Positions 24,040 to 35,299 of a stretch of 64,000 nucleotides of DNA are shown one piece after another; position 1 is the first letter of the stretch, and each line of letters begins with the position of its first letter. Origin of the DNA: Bryoerythrophyllum caledonicum. Lineage: Eukaryota; Streptophyta; Bryopsida; Pottiales; Pottiaceae. Made by a program: the position numbers and the translations under genes. The notes under the pieces were generated by a model. It worked only from the letters and a program-made list of their open reading frames with translations, ran no database searches and was not told the origin of the DNA. The stretch covers positions 38,855,198-38,919,197 of the forward strand of contig OZ020515.1 in assembly GCA_963971425.1 (NCBI GenBank), written 5' to 3'.

Positions 24040-27000
24040 TTTGAATGGCCCATCTCTAACAACACTTTGCATTGCAAATTAGAAGTCGTCCCGGCCGTGG
24101 CCACCGGTGCGGTGGTCAACGAAAGCCCGCAATCACGGAGAAATCGCCTTGCTAGCAAGCGTCGCGCAAATCGGACTGCAGCTCAACGCGAGGCAGATAA
24201 CGCCGCACGGCAGACCAGGCGTGCTTGGCAGCTGGAGCAAGAAGGAGAATGTGAGCACGAGCGGCAGCGAGTGGCAAATCGCCGTGACGCACGCAAAGCT
24301 GAGGAACGGCTTGAGGAACTCCGAATTGATTGTGAAGCGCATGCGGCTAAGAGGGTGGCTCAACCTGAGGAGCAGGCAGTGGCAGTACGTGAGCAGGATC
24401 TGCAAGCACATCGAGCCGCACGCGTGGCCAATCCTGAAATCTTACGCGGCAAGCAATCAATGTAGCTAGGGGTGTACTTCGACATGTGTCCTTGGCCGCA
24501 CGAACATCCGTTGTCGGGCATGGCGTGCGCTTCACTGACTGAAGGAGCACGTTGTGGGGCATGGGTCAACAATTGCAGAGCGGCATTTCACGAAGTGGTG
24601 CGACCGAGGGAAGGTCTCGAACATCGAACCGCTGGCGCCGCCGCCTGAGCCTCTTCGGACCTTGCTAAGCAACCACACGCCCGTGGCAAAGGCATTTCGA
24701 ACAAACACCCGAGCGTACAACAACGCTCTGTCGTTCACGTCACTGGGTGCTAAGATTGATGAACGGTTTATGCAGGGCGGGGTGTACACGTTCCGGCTCC
24801 AAGGTTTTCTATATCACAAGATGAGAAGCTTACTGCCGGAGGCGGGAGAAGCTTATTGCCAGAGGCGGGAGAAGCTCCAAAGTTCTCTCAATTGTACATC
24901 ACCGACAACAACACCGCACTTGACAGTCGGATGAACGTCTTTGGCAGCCTTGATCGACGGACGATGGCCGGACTCCAGACTATGCTGTAGGAGTGCAATT
25001 CGTATGCATAAGTGTACGAGCACGTACAACAGCGCATTGCTGACCACCCTACACGAGAGCTCCAACTTTGGCTGTTATCTTTGTCGTCGAAAGACCGGCG
25101 TCGGTACAATACGCCAAAAGCCGACGAGATTGGAAGGATCATGGTAGGAGATGGACACGACGGCAGCATGATTGACCGCGAAGTCATTTTCAAGCTCCGT
25201 GGAGGACCGCTCCATCGCCTTTTGGCTTTCCACTCGGCATACACTCCGCTCCATTACGTCCTGCTCTTTCTTGATAGGCGACAAGGTTGGACCACCACCA
25301 TGCCGCTGCAAGGATTTGAGTATGATGGGAGGCGCAACAATTCAACAATGTCAAACAAGATGTTGTGCGGGGCTGTGGCAGCGGGAAGCGTGTGTCTCAA
25401 ATGCAGTACTACGCGTACATGCTGCATCCACCTGAGCACGGCGAGCACATCTTCCCGGCCAGTCAACTGCTCCAACAGTACATGGTGGATGCGTGGGCGT
25501 GCACCGAGCAGAACAGACTGAATTGGCTTCCGGAGAATCAGCAAGATCTTTGATGTGAGCTGTACTCGGAAGTCATGGACGCTTTGAATGCTGGCGACCA
25601 CAACGCAGCGCAGGTTGGGCAGTGGATGATTTTGCTAGCAATGTTTTCCGGAGGGACCGGCAGATGAATCGGCTCTACCAAGACGCAAATGCCCTTGTGC
25701 GCCGGTTTGGGAAGCCCGACTAGTTTATTACCTTTACCTACAATCCAAAGTGGACGGAGATCACGGATGAGTTGGAAGAGCGGCAGACGACGCAGGATCG
25801 GCCAGATTTGGTGGCGCGTGTATTCAGCATCAAGTTTGAGGAGCTCATGACCAACCTCAAGGATCGGAAAGTTTTTGGGACTGTGCTCAGATACACTTGA
25901 GTTTCAGAAGCAAGGCCTTCCGCACGCGCACATCCTGCTGATCCTGGACGAAGATTCAAAGCTGAGAACAATTGACGAGATCAACTCTGTTGTCTTGGGA
26001 GAGATTCCTGTCCGGGAGACGCATCCGGATGCATACGAGACAGCCACGCATTGCTTGGTTCATGGACCATGCGGGGCAGAATACCCGAATGCGCCATGCA
26101 TGGAAGAGGGGAAATGTACCAAGCGGTATCCAAAGACATTCCGAGAGGACACAAGCATAGATCATGATGGTTACCCCGAGTACAGGCGGCGGGATGACGG
26201 ACGGTCTTTTGTTGACTCGATAGGCCGGCGCATGGACAATCGATGGATCGTCCCACACAACCACTACCTGAGTACAAAGTACAACGCACATATTAATGTC
26301 GAGGTGAGAGGGTGGCCCGGTGTGCAGCAGATCTTTATACCCAAATGCATCGATCTCACCAATTTTCACGTGTTAGGTGTGTTCATCCATTTCCGCCATC
26401 AAGTACCTATTCAAGTACGTTTACAAGGGCCATGACCGGGCAACCGTGGTCATCGAGGACGTTGATGAGATCAAATAGTACATTGGCGCGCGCTACGTCT
26501 CAGCTCTGGAGGCGGCGTGGCGGTTGTTCAGCTTTAGGATGCATGACCACACTCCACCAATCCATTGTCTCCAAGTTCACCTGCCAGACCAACAACAACT
26601 GATGTTCAGTGCCGATGGAGATTTGGCACATGCGGTGAATGCGGAGAGAGCGCGGAAGACAACACTGACCCAGTGGTTTTAGGCCAATCGCACAAATTTG
26701 CCTGGCGCACGTGACACCTCATACCTCGACTTTCCATCACGCTTTGTGGTGAACAACTCGAGGAAGGAGTGGATTGTGCGCAAGTGTGGAATGTGTATTG
26801 GCCGGCTTTATTTTGTGAGCCCAAACGTTGGCGAGAGATACTTCATGTGTACACTGTTGACAGTGGTGAAGGGTGCAACAAGTCCAGAGGCGCTTCGGAG
26901 GTTTGAGGATGTCCAACACCCGATGTTCAAGGCGGCGTGCAAGGCACGCGGGTTGTACGAGAACGACGAGGAGTGGGAGCAGTGCTTGCGTGAAGCCGCG

Positions 27001-28760
27001 TTGATGCATAGCGGAGCACAAGTGCAATCACTCTTTGTAACGAATCTCACCCATGGCCCACCAGCAGATCCGAGGCAACTATAGGAGCAATTCAGCGCAA
27101 GCCTGTCTGATGATTGTGCTCATCGGCTTCGTCAGAACGGGGGCTTGCAGGATCCATACCAGCAGCAGATTATCAGCCTTGCCTCAACCTGATTGCGCAA
27201 ATCCTTCAGAACAGCGAGATGACTCTAGCGGATTTCAACCTGCCGGAGCTTGAATTTGCAATGGAGGAGCTGCAGGGGAATCGGTTTGTGGCCGAGCAGT
27301 TGTCGTTCAACGCTATAGAGCTGAAGGCCGAAGCTGAGCGTGAGGTTGAGACGTTGAACGAGGAGCAGCGGGATATCTACCGCCAGATCATGGACTCCTG
27401 TCAGCGCAATGTTGCCGACACGATCTTCTTCGTTGATGGCCCCGGTGGGACAAGCAAGACATACCTTGAGAACCTGATCCTTAAGGCCGTCTAAGGGCAG
27501 GGCAAGATCACGTTGGTAGTCGCTTTGTCAGGGATTGTAGCGTTGCTTCTAAGGCTTGGGCGGACGGCGCATTCAAGGTTCAAGATTCCGATTCAGCTTA
27601 GTCCCACATTTGTCTGCAACTTCAACAAGCAAGGTCATCTCACAGAGATGATTTGTCGCACAAAGCTCATTCTGTGGGGCGAGCTCCGATGATGAGCAAG
27701 TTTGCCTTCGAGGCGGTGGATCGCACGCTAAGGGATATCACCAATCGTCACAACAAGCCGTTTGGCAGCATCACATTTGTCATGTGGTGATTTTTGACAA
27801 GTCCTGCCGGTGGTGCCCAAGGGCCTCCGGCCAGATATCATTGCGGCATCCATCAAGGAATCTCATCTGTGGAATCGAGCGCACGTCTGCCGACTTCTCT
27901 GGAACATGCGCGCTATTGATGGTAAGCGCCGTGTGGATTTGGGCAACCGTACATTTCCAGAGTGGCTCCTAGCGTTGGGAGAAGACAGGCTGGAGAAGGT
28001 GAAGGATGACATGATCAAGTGTCCACATGCAATGATTGTCGGCAATCACACCTTGAACGGCTTGATCAATGCCGTCCATGAAAGAATTGTTGACATCGAA
28101 GCAAATTCGCGCGAGTACTTCAGCGGTCGTGCCATCCCTTGCCGCACGGAATGACGACATTACGCGGATCAACACAGCCGTGCTTGACATGGTATCAGGC
28201 GATATGTCTGAGTTTTTGAGCGCGAATAAGGTGGACAGCGAGGAAGGTGCCAATTTGATTTCCGTGGAGTACCTCAACAAGCTTGACATCAACGGATGGC
28301 CACTGCACAAGCTCAAGGTCCAAATTGGAACACCAATCATGCTTTTACGGAACCTGGATCCAACCAATGGTCTATGTAACGGCACGTGCCTTAGTGTTCG
28401 ACAATGTGCGTTGTGGGTGATCGAAGCAGAAGTGTTGACGGGAGATCATGCCGGTTACGTTGCTTTTGTTCCGCGGATTCCCTTGATCACTGAACAATCT
28501 GGGCTTCCATTTCCAGTGCGACGCAAGCAGTTTCCGATCCGAGTTGCATATGCAATGACAATCAACAAGTCTCAAGGGCAGACGCTTCCCATGGTGGCAT
28601 TTGCCTCACGAAGAACGTATTCTCCCACGATCAGTTGTATGTTGCTTTCTCACGTGCCACGGCTCCCGAAAACGTCAATGTTCTTCTTGAAGCAGAAACC
28701 GTTGAACAGGCCGAGGATCAGCTTATGCGTAACATTGTATACGAGGAGGCCTTGCGCTGA
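24040..28760 (+). pseudogene. Decayed autonomous Helitron: Rep/helicase (RepHel) gene
   Basis: RepHel proteins drive rolling-circle transposition. The pieces appear in family order but in shifting frames with stops: a charged Arg/Glu-rich N-terminus (24100-24465), the PPPEPLRTLL...AYNNALSFTSLG region (24630-24760) and the Rep core with GLPHAHILLILD (about 25913), whose HAH is the HUH metal motif. Next come KCTKRYPKTF and DNRWIVPHNHYLSTKYNAHI (to 26303). A PIF1-type helicase follows, with Walker A GPGGTSKT near 27440 (Ser where Gly is usual), a frameshifted Walker B near 27680 and MTINKSQGQT near 28555. The end is NIVYEEALR. A GT-AG intron appears at 26302-26378, at the same place as in the copy at 32.4 kb. 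Not functional as it stands. Confidence 0.88.
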
Positions 28761-28811
28761 AGGCCATTGATGCCGCACATAAGATCAATGGGTCCTGTGA
28801 TGTAAAATGTT

Positions 28812-28918
28812 GAACTCCGAGGGATACAAATTGCAATCTAAAATATAATACGTGAATTTATTCTGAGGAGCACTAATAAAAAACCTTCCCCGGTCGGAAC
28901 GACGGGTACCAAAACTTG
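28812..28918 (+). mobile_element. 3' terminus of the autonomous Helitron
   Basis: CACTAATAAAAAACC is followed by the hairpin CCCGGTCGGAACGACGGG (28888-28905), then GTACCAAAACTTG. CTTG stands where CTAG is expected, as judged from the near copy at 23895-24000, and is probably a point change. Confidence 0.55.
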
Positions 28919-29496
28919 TCTATAAAAGAATACAGGATGATGAACGATCCCGGATGGATGAACACGTCGATGAACGCTGTCGTGTTGTAACTTAATATAT
29001 TGTGTGAAAACATTAAAGATGTTGCCTTGGACATCGGATAGAATATGAGGAGAAAGATACAAAAGGTTGAGGTCGTGGAGAAATCCACGGTTTGGTTCAA
29101 TGGGGGATAACCGGAGCTTATTAGTATAACTTGGAAGCCTGCATCTTGTCATTGTAGCTCAGGGAAGCGTAGGTGGCCGGTTGGCTGCTTATTTCCTGCT
29201 TTCACTAGCAAGTACCAAGTTGCAACTATCCAGGCCGTTCAACGAGTTTGATAAAGCTCGAACCCGGAACCGGCAGACAACAATCAACGGACCTTGACAG
29301 CCAACCAAGTCCGCAACTTGGCGACCATTAGTGGACTTAAGGCAGCTTTATACAACTGTTGAGGGACTATACAATGTCGCGACCTTGTCCTTTAGCCAGA
29401 TCTTTTGATGCGGGCAACTTTTAGTTTAAATAGAATTATTTTTGGCTATTTGAGTAATTCAGTGAAGGCAAGCTTCTTAAAGAAGTTACAGAGAGA

Positions 29497-29504
29497 TATA
29501 AAAA
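29497..29504 (+). promoter_or_regulatory. TATA box of the 140-aa orphan ORF
   Basis: TATAAAAA lies 77 bases before the ATG at 29574, a normal spacing for a plant promoter with a short leader. Confidence 0.5.
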
Positions 29505-29573
29505 GGAAGATAGTTTCTTTGCCTGACATGTTTTGCTTCAAGCCAATAGCTTGGATTGCTTAGAGTTGATAGT

Positions 29574-29996
29574 ATGGATTCTCAAGACCCAGATGAGTGG
29601 GAGTTGTCGTTATCGCAATTACCGGAGGATCCGTTTCAATCTTCTCAGCCATCAACTTCCAGACGGCGAGTGCGAGATGAAGCGGGGCCTTCCGAGCGTC
29701 GTGTTCAACCACGTCCAGATCCAAGTCTACGGCAATTTGCATTTGTGAATCTACAACCGGATGCGAGAGCTCTAGTGATTGTATTGGAGGCTGAAGCTTC
29801 ATTGACGGGTGGCCGTCAGATGGTGTTTGAAGGGTGTTTTGAAAATACCAATGAAGGCCAAATGGTGAGTCGCTTTTCTAATGAGATGGGCCATCGTCTT
29901 TGGCTTCGAGGGCCGTTGATCTACTTAAGCGATGAACGGAGAGCGAGTTATGTTTCTACGGTGCTCCGTCAAATTCTAAAGTTTTTATTCGGTTAA
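29574..29996 (+). CDS. Orphan 140-aa protein, function unknown
   Basis: A single uninterrupted ATG-started frame (MDSQDPDEWELSLSQLPEDP...) with a TATA box upstream and an AATAAA that overlaps the stop (29996-30001). Residues 1-50 are acidic, then rich in Ser, Pro and Arg (STSRRRVRDEAGPSERR), as in a disordered or nucleic-acid-binding tail. Residues 55-140 look like a small folded domain with alternating hydrophobics (RALVIVLEAEASL, RLWLRGPLIYL) ending LRQILKFLFG. I do not recognise the family. The location between two Helitrons makes a mobile-element cargo or element gene possible. Codon pattern and intactness argue it is not random. Confidence 0.5.
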   Translation: MDSQDPDEWELSLSQLPEDPFQSSQPSTSRRRVRDEAGPSERRVQPRPDPSLRQFAFVNLQPDARALVIVLEAEASLTGGRQMVFEGCFENTNEGQMVSRFSNEMGHRLWLRGPLIYLSDERRASYVSTVLRQILKFLFG

Positions 29997-30499
29997 ATAA
30001 AGGTAGAATCCATTCAGTTGTTAATATAGGAGTTTGTTATGTGTTTATGTTTATGTTAAATCAAGATCCAAGAAAGAAAAAGAAAAGAAACTAAGAAAAG
30101 GATTGACCGTCTTAGAATTCTTTTGGAACTTCATCTTTTGAAGCCCAATGGTTGGGGTTTCTTTCCTATCTTATCTTGATAGACTTTAGAGTGCTTTTGG
30201 AGGTTAACCAATAGGCTTTAGATGCCCATGTGGCTTAGACGTGGGCTGATGTGGAAGGATAAGGGGGGGCGACTCTCTTTTCTTCTTGGTGTGTGTTTTT
30301 GGTGTGTAGAGAGTGTTGTGAGAAAATTCCCGAGAAGGAGATCAGGCGGTGTGTACTCGTTTTTCATGAGAATGTTATGAAAGTTTGTGAAGTTGTTCCT
30401 TGTGAAGTTGCGCTTCTTTGAGCGGTGTTTTTGTTCAATTTGGAGTTCATACGCAAAAGTTATGAGAGATTGAGTGAGGAGTAGTTGGCCGCTACCCAA

Positions 30500-31030
30500 T
30501 TAGAGGAGCAGCATCTTTGGGCCTTCACCACGGCTTCGATACTTTGTGTTCGGACTTGAAATTTGAGAGAAGCATTCTTCATTGTATTAGCTTTCTAAGA
30601 AGCTATCACTCGACTCATTTAGATGGGCTATGAAAAAGTTATAGCCATCTAAGTAGAGGAGAGTTCTGCCGTCTTGGAAGTGGGGAGGCGTGAGTTTTAA
30701 GCTTACACAACTTTTAGTGAGTAGATTAGTTTGAAGTGAAATTTAGAGAAGTTGTAGCTTATTAAATTAGCTTTCTATAAAGCTATTATACGGCTCATTT
30801 AGAATAGTAATATAGAAGTTATAGCCGCCGAAGTTGGAGAGGGTTTGCTGCCATCGACATAAGAAGGCACAAACTTTGAACCTCCATAACTTTTAGAAGG
30901 TAGTTTAGAATAACCTGAGATTTTAGAGGGTATTAGCTTATTGCACCAGCTTTCCAAAAAGCTATAGCACTTGGCATTTGGCGGCTTAAATCATCTGTGG
31001 CATCGATCGGAAGCTCGCAGCTAGTGTGGA
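30500..31030. repeat. 180-bp tandem repeat with palindromic core, 3 copies
   Basis: The core AGCTTTCTAAGAAGCT (30589), AGCTTTCTATAAAGCT (30769) and AGCTTTCCAAAAAGCT (30948) recurs at 180 and 179 bp. It is flanked by a similar TTATAGCC...GAGAG and CATAACTTTTAG context. The copies are diverged. Repeats like this are found inside plant LTR elements, so this may be part of one. Confidence 0.75.
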
Positions 31031-31748
31031 CAAGAACTTTGGGAGGTCTTTTGTGTTTTTGAACACTTCAAGACTTGAAGATAAGAAGACATGAAGACTT
31101 GAAGATAAGAAGACTAGAAGACTCGCGTGTTGTGGCTTGTGGCTTGTTATTCCTAGCCGGTTTTGGAGGCTCGTTGTCTTTATTTGTTATTCCCAACCGA
31201 TTTTGGAGGCTAGTTGTCTTTCAATTCTGCTTCGTAAACTTTGTTGCGGCGAAGTGGGGTTAATGGCCCACACGGTCGTGTTTATGTTGTTCCCACCGGT
31301 GAGGCGCGATTGCTAGTCACCGTGGGTTTGAAGTTTAGGAGCCAATCTTTCGGACGGTCAGCTCGTGGTTTGGCCGTCCCGTTTTACCCGTCCGAGGCCG
31401 TGGTTTCTTATCACCTACCTTTACCCTTAACCCTTTAGAGCCATCACAGATTAGGCCAACGGGGAGGAGTTTGAAGATTGAAGATTGAAGAATGAAGATT
31501 AAAGATTTGAAGACAAGAGGATTTGGTGGTCAAGACTAGAGATTTATTTGGAGACAATCTTTGTTCTCAAACAATTTCTAGCAGCAGCTAGGATCTCCGC
31601 GATTTCCCAAAGAAAAACTCTCGCTACTCGACAACGCGCCGATGAAAAACGAGCTTTTGGATGAAAATGGTCGCAGTTAGGGTTTGCGACAATATGATGC
31701 TCCCCTTACAGCGACAATGATGTCTTTGGCTCATTGTAGAGCGGTTGA

Positions 31749-32282
31749 TCACGCGAAGCAGTTGTAGGTCACGTTGTTCGGCTTACATCCATTGATTCGC
31801 ATGTCGGACAACAAGTTGCAAGCTTCGAAGATGCGGCCTGCTTTGCTAAGCGAACTGATCAAGCTCGAGTACGTGGTGATGTTTTCTTTGTGCCCCTTCC
31901 TGTGCATCTCCTAGAAGAGCTCGAACGCCGCCTCGATCTGCCCGGCCTTGCCCCTACAATCTATCATCATGGTGTAGGTGACGAGATCGAGATCCTTCAT
32001 CTTTTTGAACAGGTTTTCAATCTGTGCATATTCACCCTGGATTCTCAACACATCCAACATGGAGTTGAACACCGGAGTGGTGGGTTTGCAGCCGTAGCTC
32101 TCCATGGCGTGGAAGGCTTTGAGTGCACCGTCCATCTGACCCTCTTTGACGTAGTTCCAGATGATGCCGAGGAAGATATCAGGCGTGATCTGGTGATTCT
32201 CGCGCTTCATGTTATCAAGCAAGGACCAGATGTCGTCGAAGCGACGTTCATGGCCGAGTAGCTGCAGCATTTTGGAGTACAT
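31749..32282 (-). pseudogene. Pentatricopeptide repeat (PPR) gene fragment
   Basis: PPR proteins bind organellar RNA. On the minus strand the frame reads DDIWSLLDNMKRENHQITPD, GQMDGALKAFHAMESYGCKP, VFNSMLDVLR...LFKKM, VTYTMMIDCRGKAGQIEAAF and, after one in-frame stop, MHRKGHKENITTYSSLISSL and RIFEACNLLSDMRINGCKP, ending NNVTYNCFA. That is about five 35-residue PPR units with no start, targeting peptide or full array. It lies antisense to, and directly upstream of, a Helitron remnant that ends at 33637, so it is probably a captured piece. GC content is higher than in the flanks. Confidence 0.82.
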
Positions 32283-32384
32283 GAACAGCCTGCGCTTGCA
32301 ACGCTTCTACTGTTGTGCCCATCAGAAGAAGCGCCATGCAGGCTCGATGGAATGGAGCTCGTGCAGGCGCAACACTTCGGTCAC

Positions 32385-33108
32385 GTGATATGGGGTCTTT
32401 TGTCAACACCAAAGGCCAACACATAGACAACCGGTGGATTGTCCCGCACAACCTTTACCTGACCACGAAGTACAATGCGCATATCAATGTTGAGGTAAGA
32501 TAGCTGTCCAATTTGCACCATTAGCCATACGTCCAGGTACATCTCATTGTCTTGATTGTCTCTCTTCAGGTGTGCTCATCAATCTCTGCCGTCAAATACC
32601 TTTTCAAGTATGGATACAAGGGCCATGACCGAACAACCGTGCTTATTGAGGATGCCAACAAAATACAACAGTACATTGATGCGCGCTATGTCTCAGCTTC
32701 GGAGGCGGCGTGCCGGCTGCTTAGCATCAAGATGCACGACCACCCTAGACGATGTGCGGCTAGGGTGATTGTGGCAGAAGTATTGACGGGAGATCATGCC
32801 GGTTACGTTGCTTTTATCCCGCGGATTCCATTGATTACAGAACAATCTGGGCTTCCATTCCCAATTCGACGCAAGTAGTTTCCAATCCGTGCGGCGTATG
32901 CGATGACAATCAACAAGTCACAAGGGCAGACAATACCTAAGGTCGGCATATGCCTTACAAAGAATGTCTTTTCCCACGAGCAGTTGTATGTTGCTTTCTT
33001 GCGTGCAACAGCGCCAAAAATTGATTCGGTTCTTCTTGATGCAGAGTCAGTTGAACGTGCCGATGATCAAGTCATGCGCAACCTGGTATACAACGAGGCG
33101 TTGCGCTG
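32385..33108 (+). pseudogene. Internally deleted Helitron RepHel remnant
   Basis: The Rep C-terminal part (GSFVNTKGQHIDNRWIVPHN...KYNAHINVEV) is followed by a GT-AG intron (about 32494-32569) and CSSISAVKYLFKYGYKGHDR. At about 32757 the frame jumps from the Rep end (KMHDHPRRCAA) straight into the helicase C-terminus (RVIVAEVLTGDHAGYVAFIP), then MTINKSQGQT and a stop after NLVYNEALR. The Walker motifs and everything between are missing. One stop interrupts it near 32878. It is related to 24040-28760 but is a separate copy. Confidence 0.85.
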
Positions 33109-33608
33109 AACAATGCTAAGGCCGCACATATGTAAAAGGATCCTATGATGAATAAATATTAACCCATTTCTATTGCATTGAATTTTAAAGAACACTAATA
33201 AAATACAAATGTATAAGAATTGGTGTATACAATAGTGTTAGAATTTTCAATTTGTATTGAACCCAACTCAATGAAACATGGTGTTTCAAATTCATATCAT
33301 TATTTCACCTACTACATGTATAAAAAATTTGTAAAATGGTCTAATATTGTGTCGACATGTATGGTGTGGTACTTCTATTTTTAAAAGTTTATTTTGCTTC
33401 ACTTTAATACATTTTCTGTGCTTCAAGAGTAAATTATGTGAATGTATATATAATCGCCCATTAACCTCAATTGTACCTTGCAAACCTAGATATTAATGAT
33501 TGTCCTTGCCGCGGTACTAACAACCATACAATATGCTAAGCTTGATGTCGATCTGTCCGTTCCCAGTAAATAAATTCATCCAACAAAAATTAAGAGGGTG
33601 CAAGAAAG

Positions 33609-33637
33609 GTGTCCAAAGGACACGGGTACCCCACTAG
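33609..33637 (+). mobile_element. Helitron 3' terminus (hairpin and CTAG)
   Basis: GTGTCC-AAA-GGACAC is a perfect 6-bp stem, then GGGTACCCCA and CTAG (33634-33637), followed by T. This is a textbook Helitron end and closes the element holding the RepHel remnant and PPR fragment. The matching 5' end was not found. Confidence 0.75.
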
Positions 33638-33893
33638 TTTATATATATATACACCGTACGCATCGGCCTAGTTTGGACACCCTTTGTACAAACCAATTTT
33701 TTTAACGCAATTGGTTTGGACACAATGGATATCACCTAGATATTACACAAGTATGGCATGGATATTACAAAGGTATGACCTTGGCATTACATGGATATCA
33801 ACTTAGACAAATATTTTATAATTTCCAAAATTTTGGAGAACTCTCCATTTTGAATGAATTATGCACAAACCTGACCAATGCGTAGGTATATTA

Positions 33894-34196
33894 GTATACC
33901 GACCCGTTGTCGCCAATGGGTAGTGTAAGTTTAAGTAAGGTAACTCAAATTATAAAAGTGAAAATAAAAGTAAAAGAAATAAAAGAAAGTGCCATATAAT
34001 GCCACCTCTTGCAGCCGGTATCGCCTAGGTATCCGTGGTTTCCATCACCAAATATGTACTTTTATCTTTTATCTAGCTATTGCCACGTATCAAGGAAGGC
34101 TAATATTAGGATATGATGGAGATCGCCACATGGCACAACGGATTGTTTGTGTACCAACCGGGTATTGGCCCTTCCTCTTTTGTTTAATATAGTAGA
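33894..34196 (-). mobile_element. Non-autonomous Helitron, unit 0 (relative at 35705)
   Basis: Read on the minus strand, the 5' end is TCTACTATATTAAACAAAAG at 34196. The 3' side has a CCCATTGG...CAACGGG hairpin and a TTAG-type mutated CTAG near 33891. About 300 bp align with 35705-36010 (shared CACCTAGGTATCC, ATTGCCACGT and GTTTCCATCAC). Confidence 0.6.
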
Positions 34197-34578
34197 CTAG
34201 AGTGTTACCCGTGTCCTCCGGACACAACATTTTTTTGTGTTGAGTCCCCGCCTCTCCATCCCCTAGCCCTTTCCGTCCCGTCCCCCGTCCCTCCGTCCTT
34301 GTCCCCTTGTCCCCTTGTCCCCTTGTCCCCTAGTCCCCTTGTCGCCCGTCGCTCGTCGCCCGTCCCCCGTCCCCCGTCCCCATCCCCGTCCCCGTCCCCG
34401 TCCCTGTCCTTTTATCCAAAACCCTAACTTTTAGCTTTTATCTTTTCATTTTATTTAAAACCCTAACTTTTACCTTTTCATCCAAAAGTTATGTTTTCAT
34501 CCACGGAGCTCATTTATCATCTACGCGTTCATCCATTCGGCGCGCTCATTTCATCCAAGATTCTTTTATAATAAGAGA
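34197..34578 (-). mobile_element. Non-autonomous Helitron, array unit 1
   Basis: On the plus strand it begins CTAG, then a GTGTCC-TCC-GGACAC hairpin, and ends AATAAGAGA, so the minus strand starts TCTCTTATT and ends CTAG. The base before CTAG is A, as the A/T target rule predicts. The interior holds C-rich GTCCCC runs and AAACCCTAACTTTTA blocks. Confidence 0.75.
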
Positions 34579-35299
34579 CTAGAGTGTTACCCGTGTCCTC
34601 CAGACACAACATTGTTTTGTGTTGAGTCCCCACCTCCTCGTCCCCTAGCCCTTTCCCTTCCGTCCCTCGTCCCCATCCCCCCATCCTTGTCCCCTTGTCG
34701 CCCGTCCCCTAGCCCTTTCCCTCCCGTCCCCCGTCCCCGTCCCCCCCGTCCTTGTCCCTTTGTCCCCTTGTCGCCCAACCCCGTCCCCAACATTTTTTTG
34801 TGTTGAGTCCCCACCTCCCCGTCCCCTAGCCCTTTCCCTCCCGTCCCTCGTCCCCCCCGTCCTTGTCCCCTTGTCCCCTTGCCCTCCCGCCCCTCGTCCC
34901 CCCCGTCCTTCTCCCCTTGTCCCCTTGTCCCCTTGTCGCCCGTCCCCCATCCCCGTCCCCGTCTCCATCCCCATCCCCGCCCCGTCCTTTTATCCAAAAC
35001 CCTAACTTTTAGCTTTTAGCTTTTCATTTTATCCAAAATCCTAACTTTTAGCTTTTTCATTTTATCCAAAACCCCAACTTTTAGCTTTTAGCTTTTCATT
35101 TTATCCAAAATCCTAACTTTTAGCTTTTTCATTTTATCCAAAACCCCAACTTTTAGCTTTTAGCTTTTTATTTGATCCAAAACCTAACTTTTAGCTTTTC
35201 ATCCAAAAGTTATGTTTTCATCCGCTGATCTCATTTATCATCTACGCGTTCATCCATTTGGCGCGCTCATTTCATCCAAGATTCTTTTAAAATAAGAGA
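34579..35299 (-). mobile_element. Non-autonomous Helitron, array unit 2, with internal duplication
   Basis: Same ends as unit 1 (hairpin GTGTCC-TCC-AGACAC, one mismatch). The head sequence TTTTTTTGTGTTGAGTCCCC recurs inside at about 34792, and the AAACCCTAACTTTTAGC block is repeated five times. Confidence 0.75.

Noticed and set aside
30589-30963. CRISPR-like spaced palindromes
   Set aside because: Spacing is 180 bp, the intervening sequence is itself repeated, and the genome is a plant; this is a tandem satellite.
34587-35005. Gly/Arg-rich and Pro-rich frames of 80-136 codons
   Set aside because: They follow from the C-rich GTCCCC runs inside the Helitron units.
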